From an uncultured bacterium (GTDB lineage: Bacteria > Bacillota > Clostridia > Lachnospirales > Lachnospiraceae): a DNA stretch of 6,811 bases. The position numbers were made by a program, and so were the translations under genes. The notes below the pieces were generated by a model, which was not told the DNA's origin, did no database searches, and saw nothing but the letters and a program-made list of their open reading frames with translations. The DNA is taken from NCBI GenBank assembly GCA_947086625.1, contig CAMTZV010000081.1, forward strand, positions 1-6,811, in the 5' to 3' direction. Below are positions 1-5,122 of this stretch, piece after piece; the first letter of the stretch is position 1; every line of letters begins with the position of its first letter.

Positions 1-41
1 ATATATCAAGGTTTAAAGGCTTATGAAAGGATATATTCAAG

Positions 42-530
42 ATGATAAAAATACTCTTTATTTGCCACGGCAACATCTGCCGCAGCACCATGTGCGAATC
101 CTACTTCACACATATCGTAAAGCGCGACCGCATCGCGCACCTGTTCGAGATCGACTCCGCGGCAACCAGCCGCGAGGAGATCGGCAACGGGCCGCACTAT
201 GGTACGAGGAGTAAGCTAAAGCAGATGGGGATTGAGGTGGTTCCGCACAGGGCGAGGCAGATGACGCGGGAAGACTATCTGTACTATGATTACCTGATCG
301 GGATGGATACGGCGAATATCCGCAATATGACGCGTATTGCGGGAGGCAGCGACAGCCAGGGAAAGATCTATAAGCTGCTCACATTTGCCGGAAAGGGCGA
401 CGATGTGGCGGATCCGTGGTACAGCGGGGATTTCGATGCCACATACCGTGATGTGTCGGCGGGATGTGATGCATTTCTTGAATATTTGCGGGAGAAGCAT
501 GGGACCGGCGGGAAGGCGGCATACAGGTGA
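42..530 (+). CDS. Low-molecular-weight protein tyrosine phosphatase family protein
   Basis: A 162-residue protein, about the usual length of low-molecular-weight (LMW) phosphatases. The P-loop signature C-x5-R is at the N-terminus: Cys8-His-Gly-Asn-Ile-Cys13-Arg14-Ser15, with Cys8 the expected nucleophile and Arg14 the phosphate-binding residue. The second hallmark, Asp124-Pro-Trp-Tyr, supplies the expected general acid Asp124. The family segment around His69-Arg70-Ala-Arg72 and the DYLIGMD stretch (residues 83-89) also fit. All catalytic residues are present, so it should be an active cytoplasmic enzyme that removes phosphate from protein tyrosine (in some relatives arginine) residues; the substrate cannot be told from sequence. 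AAAGGA at 26-31 lies 10 bases before the ATG. The next gene on the same strand starts 63 bases downstream, so the two may be co-transcribed. No tyrosine kinase or exopolysaccharide gene is visible nearby to suggest a partner. Confidence 0.92.
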   Translation: MIKILFICHGNICRSTMCESYFTHIVKRDRIAHLFEIDSAATSREEIGNGPHYGTRSKLKQMGIEVVPHRARQMTREDYLYYDYLIGMDTANIRNMTRIAGGSDSQGKIYKLLTFAGKGDDVADPWYSGDFDATYRDVSAGCDAFLEYLREKHGTGGKAAYR

Positions 531-593
531 CCGGATAAGCCGCGCGGGATGTTGGCCAAAGCGCATCCTGCCGGCATGTAAAGGGAGAAGCAG

Positions 594-1454
594 ATGACAA
601 AGCTGGAAGCGTATTACAATAAATTTAACGAGGACAAGCGCCTTTTGAGCCGCCACGGACAGGTGGAATTTCACACGACCATGCATTATATCCGGCACTA
701 CGCGCGGCTTTTGCAAAAGCAGCGGACGGAGGCGCTTCGAATTATTGATATCGGCGCGGGCACCGGGCGCTACAGCGTGGCGCTGGCGGAGGCGGGATAT
801 GACGTTACGGCGGTGGAGCCAGTGAAGTACAATCTCGGTATCTTAAAGAAAAAGAATGCCCGTGTGAAGGCATTTCAGGGAAACGCGCTGAAGCTCAAGC
901 GCTTTGCGGATGAAAGCGTTGACCTTGCGCTTTTGTTCGGGCCGATGTATCATCTGCATTCTGATGAGGAAAAACGGCAGGCGCTTCTCGAGGCGAAGCG
1001 CATCACGCGTTGCGGCGGCATCATCATGGCAGCATATGTCATGAACGATTACAGTGTCGTGAAATACGGTTTTATGGAAAACCATATCGCTGCCTGTGTG
1101 AAAAACGGTGCGCTGACGGAGAATTTTCAAATTCGGCACAATGAGGAGGAGCTGTACGATTATGTGCGGCTGGAAGATATTGATGCGCTGAATGCGGCGG
1201 CCGGGTTGACCCGCGTCAAAATCATTGCGCCGGATGGGCCTGCAGACTACATCCGCCCGGCATTAAATGCGATGGATGAGGAGACGTTCGCACTGTTTCT
1301 GGAATACCAGCTCAAAAACTGTGAGCGGCCGGAGCTGCTTGGCGCAAGCTCGCACACCGTCGATATCCTGCAAAAATGCCGGTGCGAACGATCCTTCATG
1401 GATCAGGATATCATCGGGGATTGCCCGGATAGCAGCGGGCCGGCGCGCGGATGA
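594..1454 (+). CDS. Class I SAM-dependent methyltransferase
   Basis: A 286-residue cytoplasmic protein with a Rossmann-type methyltransferase core. Motif I is IDIGAGTGRY at residues 51-60. The acidic end of strand beta-2 that should bind the SAM ribose is Glu75 in VTAVEP. The motif IV region is DLALLFGPMYHL at 110-121, and a Gly-Gly turn (141-142) precedes the next strand (IIMAAYVM). A short conserved-looking LLGASSHTVDIL stretch lies near the C-terminus; the last 25 or so residues after it are Cys/Arg/Ser/Gly-rich and look unstructured. AAGGGAG at 581-587 sits 6 bases before the ATG, which fixes the start. The acceptor molecule is unknown; nothing in the sequence separates small-molecule from protein or RNA targets. 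It follows the phosphatase gene and converges on the minus-strand gene, with only 16 bases between the stop codons. Confidence 0.88.
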   Translation: MTKLEAYYNKFNEDKRLLSRHGQVEFHTTMHYIRHYARLLQKQRTEALRIIDIGAGTGRYSVALAEAGYDVTAVEPVKYNLGILKKKNARVKAFQGNALKLKRFADESVDLALLFGPMYHLHSDEEKRQALLEAKRITRCGGIIMAAYVMNDYSVVKYGFMENHIAACVKNGALTENFQIRHNEEELYDYVRLEDIDALNAAAGLTRVKIIAPDGPADYIRPALNAMDEETFALFLEYQLKNCERPELLGASSHTVDILQKCRCERSFMDQDIIGDCPDSSGPARG

Positions 1455-1470
1455 CCCGGCCCGCAGGCAG

Positions 1471-2088
1471 TCAGAATGAGCCGCCCAACGTCCAGCCGAG
1501 CGCATCGGATATATTGCGGCCCTCGCTGTCGTAGAGCGCGAGAGTATCGAGATCGAGGTGCGCGTCGTCTGTGTGGCAGTTTACCTCAGCGCAGACGAAA
1601 AACGTCCCGTCCGGCGGGTTTTGGCTTCGCGCGACCCGTATCTCGTGGGGGACGCCGCCGAGCCGGAATGTGACGCAGGCCACGTCCATCCCTTTATCTT
1701 TTCCTGCGAGCAGCAAATATTTTCTGCCATCGCTTTCTATGATCGATTCCCGAAAATCTACGTTTCCGTAGCCGATATGGTCGATGCGGTAATTGCCGCC
1801 GGAATTTTCAGACAGTACGGCGCTGCCGAGCTGCCCGTCGATCTCCATGAGCACATAGCGCGTGCCGCCGACGGAGACGGAATCGAGGATGCGCACGTCG
1901 GGCGTTTGTGCAGTGCTTCGTCCGTGGCTGTAATAGTCGGCGATACAGACGGCCAGATTGTCAGGATCAGCGGCTGTGTGCTCCGGCCGGAGTGGGACGA
2001 TGCTTTTTTCGGGTCGGCAAAACATGCCAGGCCCCGCGGCAAAAAGCAGTACGGCAAATGCGCTCAAAACAATTCCTTTTCTTCGCAT
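1471..2088 (-). CDS. Unrecognised exported or membrane-anchored protein
   Basis: I do not recognise this 205-residue protein. The start is taken at the ATG at 2086-2088 because a strong GGGAGGG (2097-2103, minus strand) lies 8 bases upstream. A start 10 codons earlier (2118) would place that ribosome site inside the gene. The N-terminus is a short basic MRRK followed by a hydrophobic run (about residues 5-23), so it should be a signal peptide or single membrane anchor. Cys24 follows in GMFC, which is a poor lipobox. The rest is hydrophilic, probably beta-rich and outside the membrane, with Cys48, Cys138, Cys166 and Cys171. It lies 54 bases (to the upstream alternative ATG) after the gntR stop with no clear terminator between, so it is probably on the regulator's transcript. 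A role in the transporter system cannot be shown. A long plus-strand frame overlaps it but lacks gene-like features. Confidence 0.7.
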   Translation of the reverse strand: MRRKGIVLSAFAVLLFAAGPGMFCRPEKSIVPLRPEHTAADPDNLAVCIADYYSHGRSTAQTPDVRILDSVSVGGTRYVLMEIDGQLGSAVLSENSGGNYRIDHIGYGNVDFRESIIESDGRKYLLLAGKDKGMDVACVTFRLGGVPHEIRVARSQNPPDGTFFVCAEVNCHTDDAHLDLDTLALYDSEGRNISDALGWTLGGSF

Positions 2089-2142
2089 GACAGATTCCCT
2101 CCCTTTTCTTTTCATCATAGCATATCTGTCCGGGAGGCGGAA

Positions 2143-2829
2143 TCATTTTTTAAAATAAACCGCATATTCCTCCGAGAACAGGCACGCCCCGAGCCTGCGG
2201 ACGCCGCCGTAGAGGTGGCGGGAGAGTAACGACTCGATTTCGTCCAGTCGTTTGTTTTCGATGATATCCAGCATCTGCTTGTGCTCGGAGAGGACGTCGG
2301 GCACGTTTTTCGCGCCGACGATATCCAACCGGATAAAGCGGGAGTAATCCGCGTGCGGCGCGGTGACGCGCTCCCAGAGGTAGGGCTTGTCCATCGCGAG
2401 GAACCAGACCTCGTGCATGGCGAGATCGGTCGCCAGAAACTCGTTCACATCAAAATAGGAGAGGTCGTCCGTGGTTTTTGCGGCGCCAAGCATCTGGCTG
2501 TAGCAGTAATGCACGCGCGCGAGGTCCGTGGGCGAGCATGATCTGGCAAAGTCGCGCAGCACCATCGTTTCGAGTGCGACGCGTTCGTAAATCATCTGGT
2601 TTGCGATGTTCAAGTCGATCGCTGTCACGACCGTGCCCCGGTGGGGGATGATATCGACAAAGCCGTTTTGCTCGAGCCGCTGCAGGACGCTGCGGATCGG
2701 TGTGCGGGAGACAGCGAAGCGCTGACACAGGCTGTTCTCGCTGATGAGCTCCCCGGGCCGGATGCGCAGGGAGACCAGCTCCGTTTCTAAGATCTGATAA
2801 ATTTCATCGGTATTATATGTATGCTCCAT
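2143..2829 (-). CDS. GntR-family transcriptional regulator, FadR/FCD subfamily
   Basis: A 228-residue regulator, a normal length for this subfamily. Residues 6-70 form a GntR winged helix-turn-helix, with the recognition-helix region VSRTPIRSVLQRLEQNGFV at 40-58 and the wing PHRGTVV at 62-68. The C-terminal part is an all-helical FCD ligand-binding domain. Asp135 and His139 (DLAMH), His183 (SEHKQM) and His205 (SRHLYG) match the usual metal-binding quartet, so it probably senses a carboxylate held by a metal ion. AAGAGG (2835-2840, minus strand) lies 5 bases before the ATG. It is divergent from the TRAP operon, and GTATAC palindromes lie in front of both units. The likely role is an autoregulated repressor of the transporter and aldolase, released by the imported acid or an intermediate. 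The family is clear from sequence; the target and ligand are inferred. Confidence 0.9.
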   Translation of the reverse strand: MEHTYNTDEIYQILETELVSLRIRPGELISENSLCQRFAVSRTPIRSVLQRLEQNGFVDIIPHRGTVVTAIDLNIANQMIYERVALETMVLRDFARSCSPTDLARVHYCYSQMLGAAKTTDDLSYFDVNEFLATDLAMHEVWFLAMDKPYLWERVTAPHADYSRFIRLDIVGAKNVPDVLSEHKQMLDIIENKRLDEIESLLSRHLYGGVRRLGACLFSEEYAVYFKK

Positions 2830-2875
2830 GTAAACCTCTTTCGTTTCCGTGCAGACAGACGGAAGACATTTCTGT

Positions 2876-2889
2876 GCTTGTATACAAGC
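2876..2889. promoter_or_regulatory. Operator O1, GCTTGTATACAAGC
   Basis: A perfect 14-base palindrome containing CTTGTATACAAG. Its TTGTATACAA core has the symmetric T-N-G-T...A-C-N-A form commonly bound by FadR/FCD-type GntR regulators. It lies between the predicted gntR start point and the gntR gene. The same 12-base palindrome recurs at 3122-3133 before the TRAP operon. The match to the neighbouring regulator is inferred from location and symmetry. Confidence 0.72.
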
Positions 2890-2898
2890 TGTATACGG
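2889..2898. promoter_or_regulatory. Operator O2, imperfect copy CTGTATACGG
   Basis: A second GTATAC core (2891-2896), exactly 11 bases from the O1 core (2880-2885), so the two sites face the same side of the helix and could bind dimers side by side. One side departs from the palindrome: GTATACGGG rather than GTATACAAG. The same GGG variant occurs in O4, so it may be a functional second class of site and not simply decay. Confidence 0.5.
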
Positions 2899-2908
2899 GC
2901 ATATCCCA

Positions 2909-2938
2909 ATTATAGCGGCAAAGCGGGAAAAGAAGCAA
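2909..2938 (-). promoter_or_regulatory. Predicted gntR promoter
   Basis: On the minus strand there is a perfect TATAAT (2914 down to 2909), preceded after 18 bases by TTGCTT (2938 down to 2933). The -35 matches the consensus only in TTG. Transcription would start near 2902, giving a leader of about 73 bases before the gntR ATG. Both left-hand operators would lie just downstream of that start, which fits autorepression. Promoter calls from sequence alone are uncertain. Confidence 0.5.
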
Positions 2939-3053
2939 GTAGCGGCTCATAATTTTGTGCAAAATGACGGATTTCGGACGGGAAAGTGCGCGAAACCATG
3001 AAAAACAGCCGAAAATATTTACCAAAAAGGGAGAAAAAATCGGGAAAAATGAC

Positions 3054-3098
3054 ATGTCGGATAGAAAAAGACGCAAAAAAATACTTGCAATCCGACAT
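3054..3098. repeat. Spaced 9-bp inverted repeat ATGTCGGAT / ATCCGACAT
   Basis: Perfect 9-base arms at 3054-3062 and 3090-3098, with 27 bases between and arm centres 36 bases apart. The right arm overlaps the candidate -35 region of the TRAP promoter. The sequence is unrelated to the GTATAC operators. It could be a two-part binding site for another regulator. An RNA hairpin is less likely, because it lies upstream of the likely start point. Confidence 0.45.
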
Positions 3099-3118
3099 AT
3101 CCTGTGGTACGTTATCAT
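3092..3118 (+). promoter_or_regulatory. Probable TRAP operon promoter
   Basis: TATCAT (3113-3118) matches a -10 element in five of six positions and ends just before operator O3. The -35 is unclear: CCGACA (3092-3097) gives a short 15-base spacer. An alternative is TTGCAA (3085-3090) with a 17-base spacer, but then the -10 is the poor TACGTT (3108-3113). Either way the start would fall near 3120-3125, inside O3. The leader before dctP would be about 160 bases. Confidence 0.38.
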
Positions 3119-3121
3119 TAG

Positions 3122-3133
3122 CTTGTATACAAG
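3122..3133. promoter_or_regulatory. Operator O3, CTTGTATACAAG
   Basis: A perfect 12-base palindrome, identical to the centre of O1. It directly follows the likely -10 element at 3113-3118, so it would cover the transcription start of the TRAP operon, the classic place for a repressor. It begins inside a 13-base direct repeat, TTAGCTTGTATAC, at 3118-3130, which recurs at 3185-3197. Confidence 0.72.
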
Positions 3134-3188
3134 ATAAAACCTTACAGTTTATGGGGTTTGTGCAGGAGAGATGCATAGAAAAGCTTAG

Positions 3189-3200
3189 CTTGTATACGGG
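3189..3200. promoter_or_regulatory. Operator O4, imperfect copy CTTGTATACGGG
   Basis: This site shares TTAGCTTGTATAC (3185-3197) with O3, with cores 67 bases apart. The right half is GGG in place of AAG, as in O2. It would lie in the transcribed leader of the TRAP operon, so binding here could act as a roadblock or cooperate with O3. Confidence 0.55.
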
Positions 3201-3204
3201 GCGT

Positions 3205-3247
3205 GCCGCAGACGGCAAAGCGGCGGCGATGCCGGCGTGTCTGCGGC
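3205..3247 (+). promoter_or_regulatory. GC-rich hairpin in the dctP leader
   Basis: GCCGCAGAC (3205-3213) can pair perfectly with GTCTGCGGC (3239-3247). The 25-base interior can form a small CGGC-GAT-GCCG hairpin (3224-3234). Five T residues follow at 3253-3257, after a five-base gap, so it is not a canonical terminator. It could stabilise the messenger or act as a weak attenuator. It ends about 23 bases before the dctP ribosome site. Confidence 0.4.
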
Positions 3248-3286
3248 GGGGATTTTTCACATTTTAAGACAGGAGGACGAGAAATT

Positions 3287-4429
3287 ATGAAAAAGGCAGT
3301 AGCAATGATGCTTGCGCTGGCACTCACGATGGGATGCCTGGTTGGATGCGGAGGAGGAGACAAGCCTGCGGACGATCAGCAGAAAACAGATGCGCCCGCG
3401 GAGGACGACAAGACGGATGAGCCTGCAGACGATGCGGCGGATGAGCCGGCGGATACTCCCGCAGATGACGCGGGCGGCGAGGATCCTTATGCGGATCTCG
3501 GCGACTTTACGATGACCGTAGGTCATGCGCAGCCCGAGGGCAATCCCCGTTTTGTTTCCATGGAGAAATTTGCGGAGGACGTAGCGGCAAAGACAAACGG
3601 ACATGTGACCGTAACCGTTATGGGCAACGGACAGCTCGGAACCGAGAAGGAGATGTTAGAGCAGGTTGTAGCGGGAACAACGCAGGGCATGAGAGGCGGT
3701 CAGTTTGATTTCAGTCCCCGTCTTCTGATGTTTACGCTCCCGTTTTTGACACAGACTCGTGCCGAGATCACGGCGCTTTTGCAGTCCGACCTTGCAAAGA
3801 AGGTTTGCGAGGAGGCAGAGGGTGAGACCGGAACGGTCATCATCAATCTGTGTGACGCGGGCGGGTACCGCCAGTTCTCAAACAATGACCATCCGATCAA
3901 GGCTCCGGCGGATCTTGCCGGCTTAAAGATGCGTACCAACGGCATGACAACGATCGACAAGACATTTATCGCGCTTGGCGCGACGACGACCACGATTCCT
4001 TATTCCGATCTGTACATGGGCTTAAAGACCGGCGTTGCGGACGGACAGGAAAACCCGTGGGTAAACGTGGAGGGCATGAAGTTCTATGAGGTACAGAAGT
4101 ATTTCACAGAGGTAAATTACCAGTTCCATCCCGATCCGTTCTATGTAAATGCAACCTGGTGGAATTCGCTTCCCGAGGAGTACCGCACGATCATTTCCGA
4201 GTGCGCGGCAGAGATGGGTACATACAACGACCAGCTCATCGACGAGAATTCGGAGAAGGCGAAGCAGACGATCATCGACTCCGGCAGCGAGGTTTACGTT
4301 CCGACCGAGGAAGAGCTTCAGCAGTTTAAGGACGCAATGCAGACCGTATACGACCAGTGCGTGGAGGAAGGCATCTGCACCGCAGACGAGCTGAAGGAAA
4401 TGCAGGATATAGTCGCTAACGCGAATTAA
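3287..4429 (+). CDS. dctP: TRAP transporter substrate-binding lipoprotein, DctP family
   Basis: A 380-residue extracytoplasmic binding protein for a carboxylate, probably a sugar acid. The start is the ATG after AGGAGG (3271-3276); an in-frame ATG at 3203 lies in the leader and has no such site. Residues 1-20 are a lipoprotein signal with lipobox Leu18-Val-Gly-Cys21, so Cys21 should anchor it to the membrane. Residues 22-72 are an Asp/Ala/Pro/Glu-rich spacer. The DctP fold follows from about residue 74: GNGQLGTEKEMLEQV (113-127), Arg216 in LKMRTN, the expected carboxylate-binding arginine, and the family signature IPYSDLYMGLKTGVADGQEN (237-256). It is the first gene of the operon and is followed by a terminator-like hairpin, which would favour its excess over the membrane subunits. 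Sequence does not fix the substrate; the aldolase downstream suggests a uronate, aldonate or keto-deoxy acid. Confidence 0.94.
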   Translation: MKKAVAMMLALALTMGCLVGCGGGDKPADDQQKTDAPAEDDKTDEPADDAADEPADTPADDAGGEDPYADLGDFTMTVGHAQPEGNPRFVSMEKFAEDVAAKTNGHVTVTVMGNGQLGTEKEMLEQVVAGTTQGMRGGQFDFSPRLLMFTLPFLTQTRAEITALLQSDLAKKVCEEAEGETGTVIINLCDAGGYRQFSNNDHPIKAPADLAGLKMRTNGMTTIDKTFIALGATTTTIPYSDLYMGLKTGVADGQENPWVNVEGMKFYEVQKYFTEVNYQFHPDPFYVNATWWNSLPEEYRTIISECAAEMGTYNDQLIDENSEKAKQTIIDSGSEVYVPTEEELQQFKDAMQTVYDQCVEEGICTADELKEMQDIVANAN

Positions 4430-4465
4430 TATCATACTCCCCCTAAAAGTTAGTTGAAATAGAAG

Positions 4466-4510
4466 AGCGTCCGGCATTTGGTGCAAATCGCCAGATGGCC
4501 GGGCGCTTTT
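4466..4510 (+). terminator. Terminator-like hairpin between dctP and dctQ
   Basis: Positions 4466-4481 pair with 4491-4507 in a 16-bp stem (AGCGTCCGGC with GCCGGGCGCT at the base) with two G-U pairs and one bulged G, around a 9-base loop. Only four T residues follow (4507-4510) before CGCAG, so termination should be partial. That fits a leaky terminator or a messenger-stabilising hairpin that leaves more dctP than dctQM transcript. Confidence 0.65.
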
Positions 4511-4550
4511 CGCAGAAAAAAGGTTTCCGTGCCGTGCGATGCGCGCATGG

Positions 4551-4622
4551 AAAGGAGATTTATTTATGAAAGGAGCTGGCCGTCATAGAAAAGCTGAAAA
4601 AAATCGGACAGAGAGTGTTTGA
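4551..4622 (+). other. Ribosome site and 18-codon frame overlapping the dctQ start
   Basis: AAAGGAG (4551-4557) is followed after 8 bases by an ATG (4566) that opens an 18-codon frame, MKGAGRHRKAEKNRTESV, ending with TGA at 4620-4622. A second AAAGGAG (4569-4575) inside it is followed after 9 bases by ATA (4585), in frame with dctQ. The small frame ends 8 bases into dctQ if dctQ begins at the GTG at 4615, so it could couple translation by stop-restart. It could also be the remnant of a longer dctQ start broken by one base. The peptide resembles nothing I know. Confidence 0.35.
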
Positions 4623-5121
4623 CATTTATTTTGGGATTGGCGTCGTAGCGATGGCGCTTCTGGCAATCCTTGTAATCTTCACCGTGATCGCCAGATATTG
4701 CTTTTCCTTAAGCTGGAAGAGCCTGGCGGAATTTAACGTCGTGCTGTTTGCCTTTACGACCTTCTGGGGCATGGGCATCAATATCATCAAAAACGAGCAC
4801 GTCATGATCGACATTTTTTACGATAAGGTAAAGCCTTCCGTTAAGCGGTGGCTGAGCGTGGCAAACTACGTGATCGTGCTGATCGTCGACGTTGTGTTTG
4901 TCGTGCAGGGCTTCAAGTACGTTGCCGTTGCCGGCAAGCAGATCTCGCAGGGCATGGAGATCCCGATGACGTATATGTACGGCATCATGCCGGTCGCGGG
5001 CATTATCTGCGCGGTGTGCATCGTGCTGAAAATTATCGAGTTTATCACTGCGGATATTTCTTACTTTGCACCGAAAAATGTGGTGCTGACAGACGAAAAC
5101 GACAAGAAGGAGGGCGTGTAA
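4615..5121 (+). CDS. dctQ: TRAP transporter small permease subunit, DctQ family
   Basis: The small integral-membrane subunit that joins DctM to form the importer. Four hydrophobic segments are visible at about residues 7-27, 38-57, 79-100 and 120-143 (numbered from the GTG at 4615). Family features include Trp34-Lys-Ser-Leu-Ala-Glu after the first segment and EHVMIDIF at 61-68. The start is doubtful. The GTG at 4615 gives 168 residues with almost nothing before the first membrane segment and only a weak upstream GGA. Reading the same frame upstream gives IEKLKKIGQRVFD, a basic helix typical of DctQ N-termini, open from 4570. An ATA at 4585 has an ideal AAAGGAG 9 bases upstream and would give 178 residues. 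One base fewer in AAA (4569-4571) would instead join the frame to the ATG at 4566. The stop lies one base before dctM. Confidence 0.86.
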   Translation: MFDIYFGIGVVAMALLAILVIFTVIARYCFSLSWKSLAEFNVVLFAFTTFWGMGINIIKNEHVMIDIFYDKVKPSVKRWLSVANYVIVLIVDVVFVVQGFKYVAVAGKQISQGMEIPMTYMYGIMPVAGIICAVCIVLKIIEFITADISYFAPKNVVLTDENDKKEGV

Positions 5122-5122
5122 T

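Larger units (their letters stand above)
2830..3286. promoter_or_regulatory. Divergent gntR / TRAP operon control region
   Basis: This 457-base stretch has no convincing gene. It holds two pairs of GTATAC-centred operators (2876-2898 and 3122-3200), a minus-strand promoter for the regulator, a probable plus-strand promoter for the TRAP operon, an unrelated 9-bp inverted repeat (3054-3062 with 3090-3098), and a GC-rich hairpin in the TRAP leader. The middle (about 2940-3085) is A- and purine-rich and probably flexible or bent. Frames crossing it on both strands lack ribosome sites and recognisable protein character. Confidence 0.8.

Noticed and set aside
911..924. TGAAAGCGTTGACC, resembling a CcpA catabolite (cre) site
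   Set aside because: It lies in the middle of the methyltransferase coding sequence with an imperfect right half and no promoter nearby, so it is probably chance.
1455..1470. Possible bidirectional terminator between the convergent genes
   Set aside because: The 16-base gap is GC-rich with no inverted repeat and no T-run on either strand.
2089..2118. Upstream ATGs that would extend the exported protein by up to 10 residues
   Set aside because: The GGGAGGG ribosome site lies inside this extension and is ideally spaced for the ATG at 2088.
2114..2119. Minus-strand TATGAT as a private promoter for the exported protein gene
   Set aside because: No usable -35 at the right distance, and the start would fall in the ribosome site region. 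Read-through from gntR is simpler.
1558..2229. A 223-codon plus-strand frame opposite the exported protein gene
   Set aside because: It lies antisense to the minus-strand gene, which has a signal sequence and a strong, well-spaced ribosome site. The plus-strand product has no recognisable domain and runs into the gntR coding region.
2986..3267. A 93-codon plus-strand frame in the divergent control region
   Set aside because: No ribosome site, and it crosses both right-hand operators and the likely promoter. The Lys-rich product reflects the A-rich DNA.
3203..3286. Upstream ATG that would extend dctP by 28 residues
   Set aside because: It would bury the signal peptide behind an Arg/Cys-rich segment. 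The AGGAGG before the ATG at 3287 and the lipobox 20 residues later settle the start.
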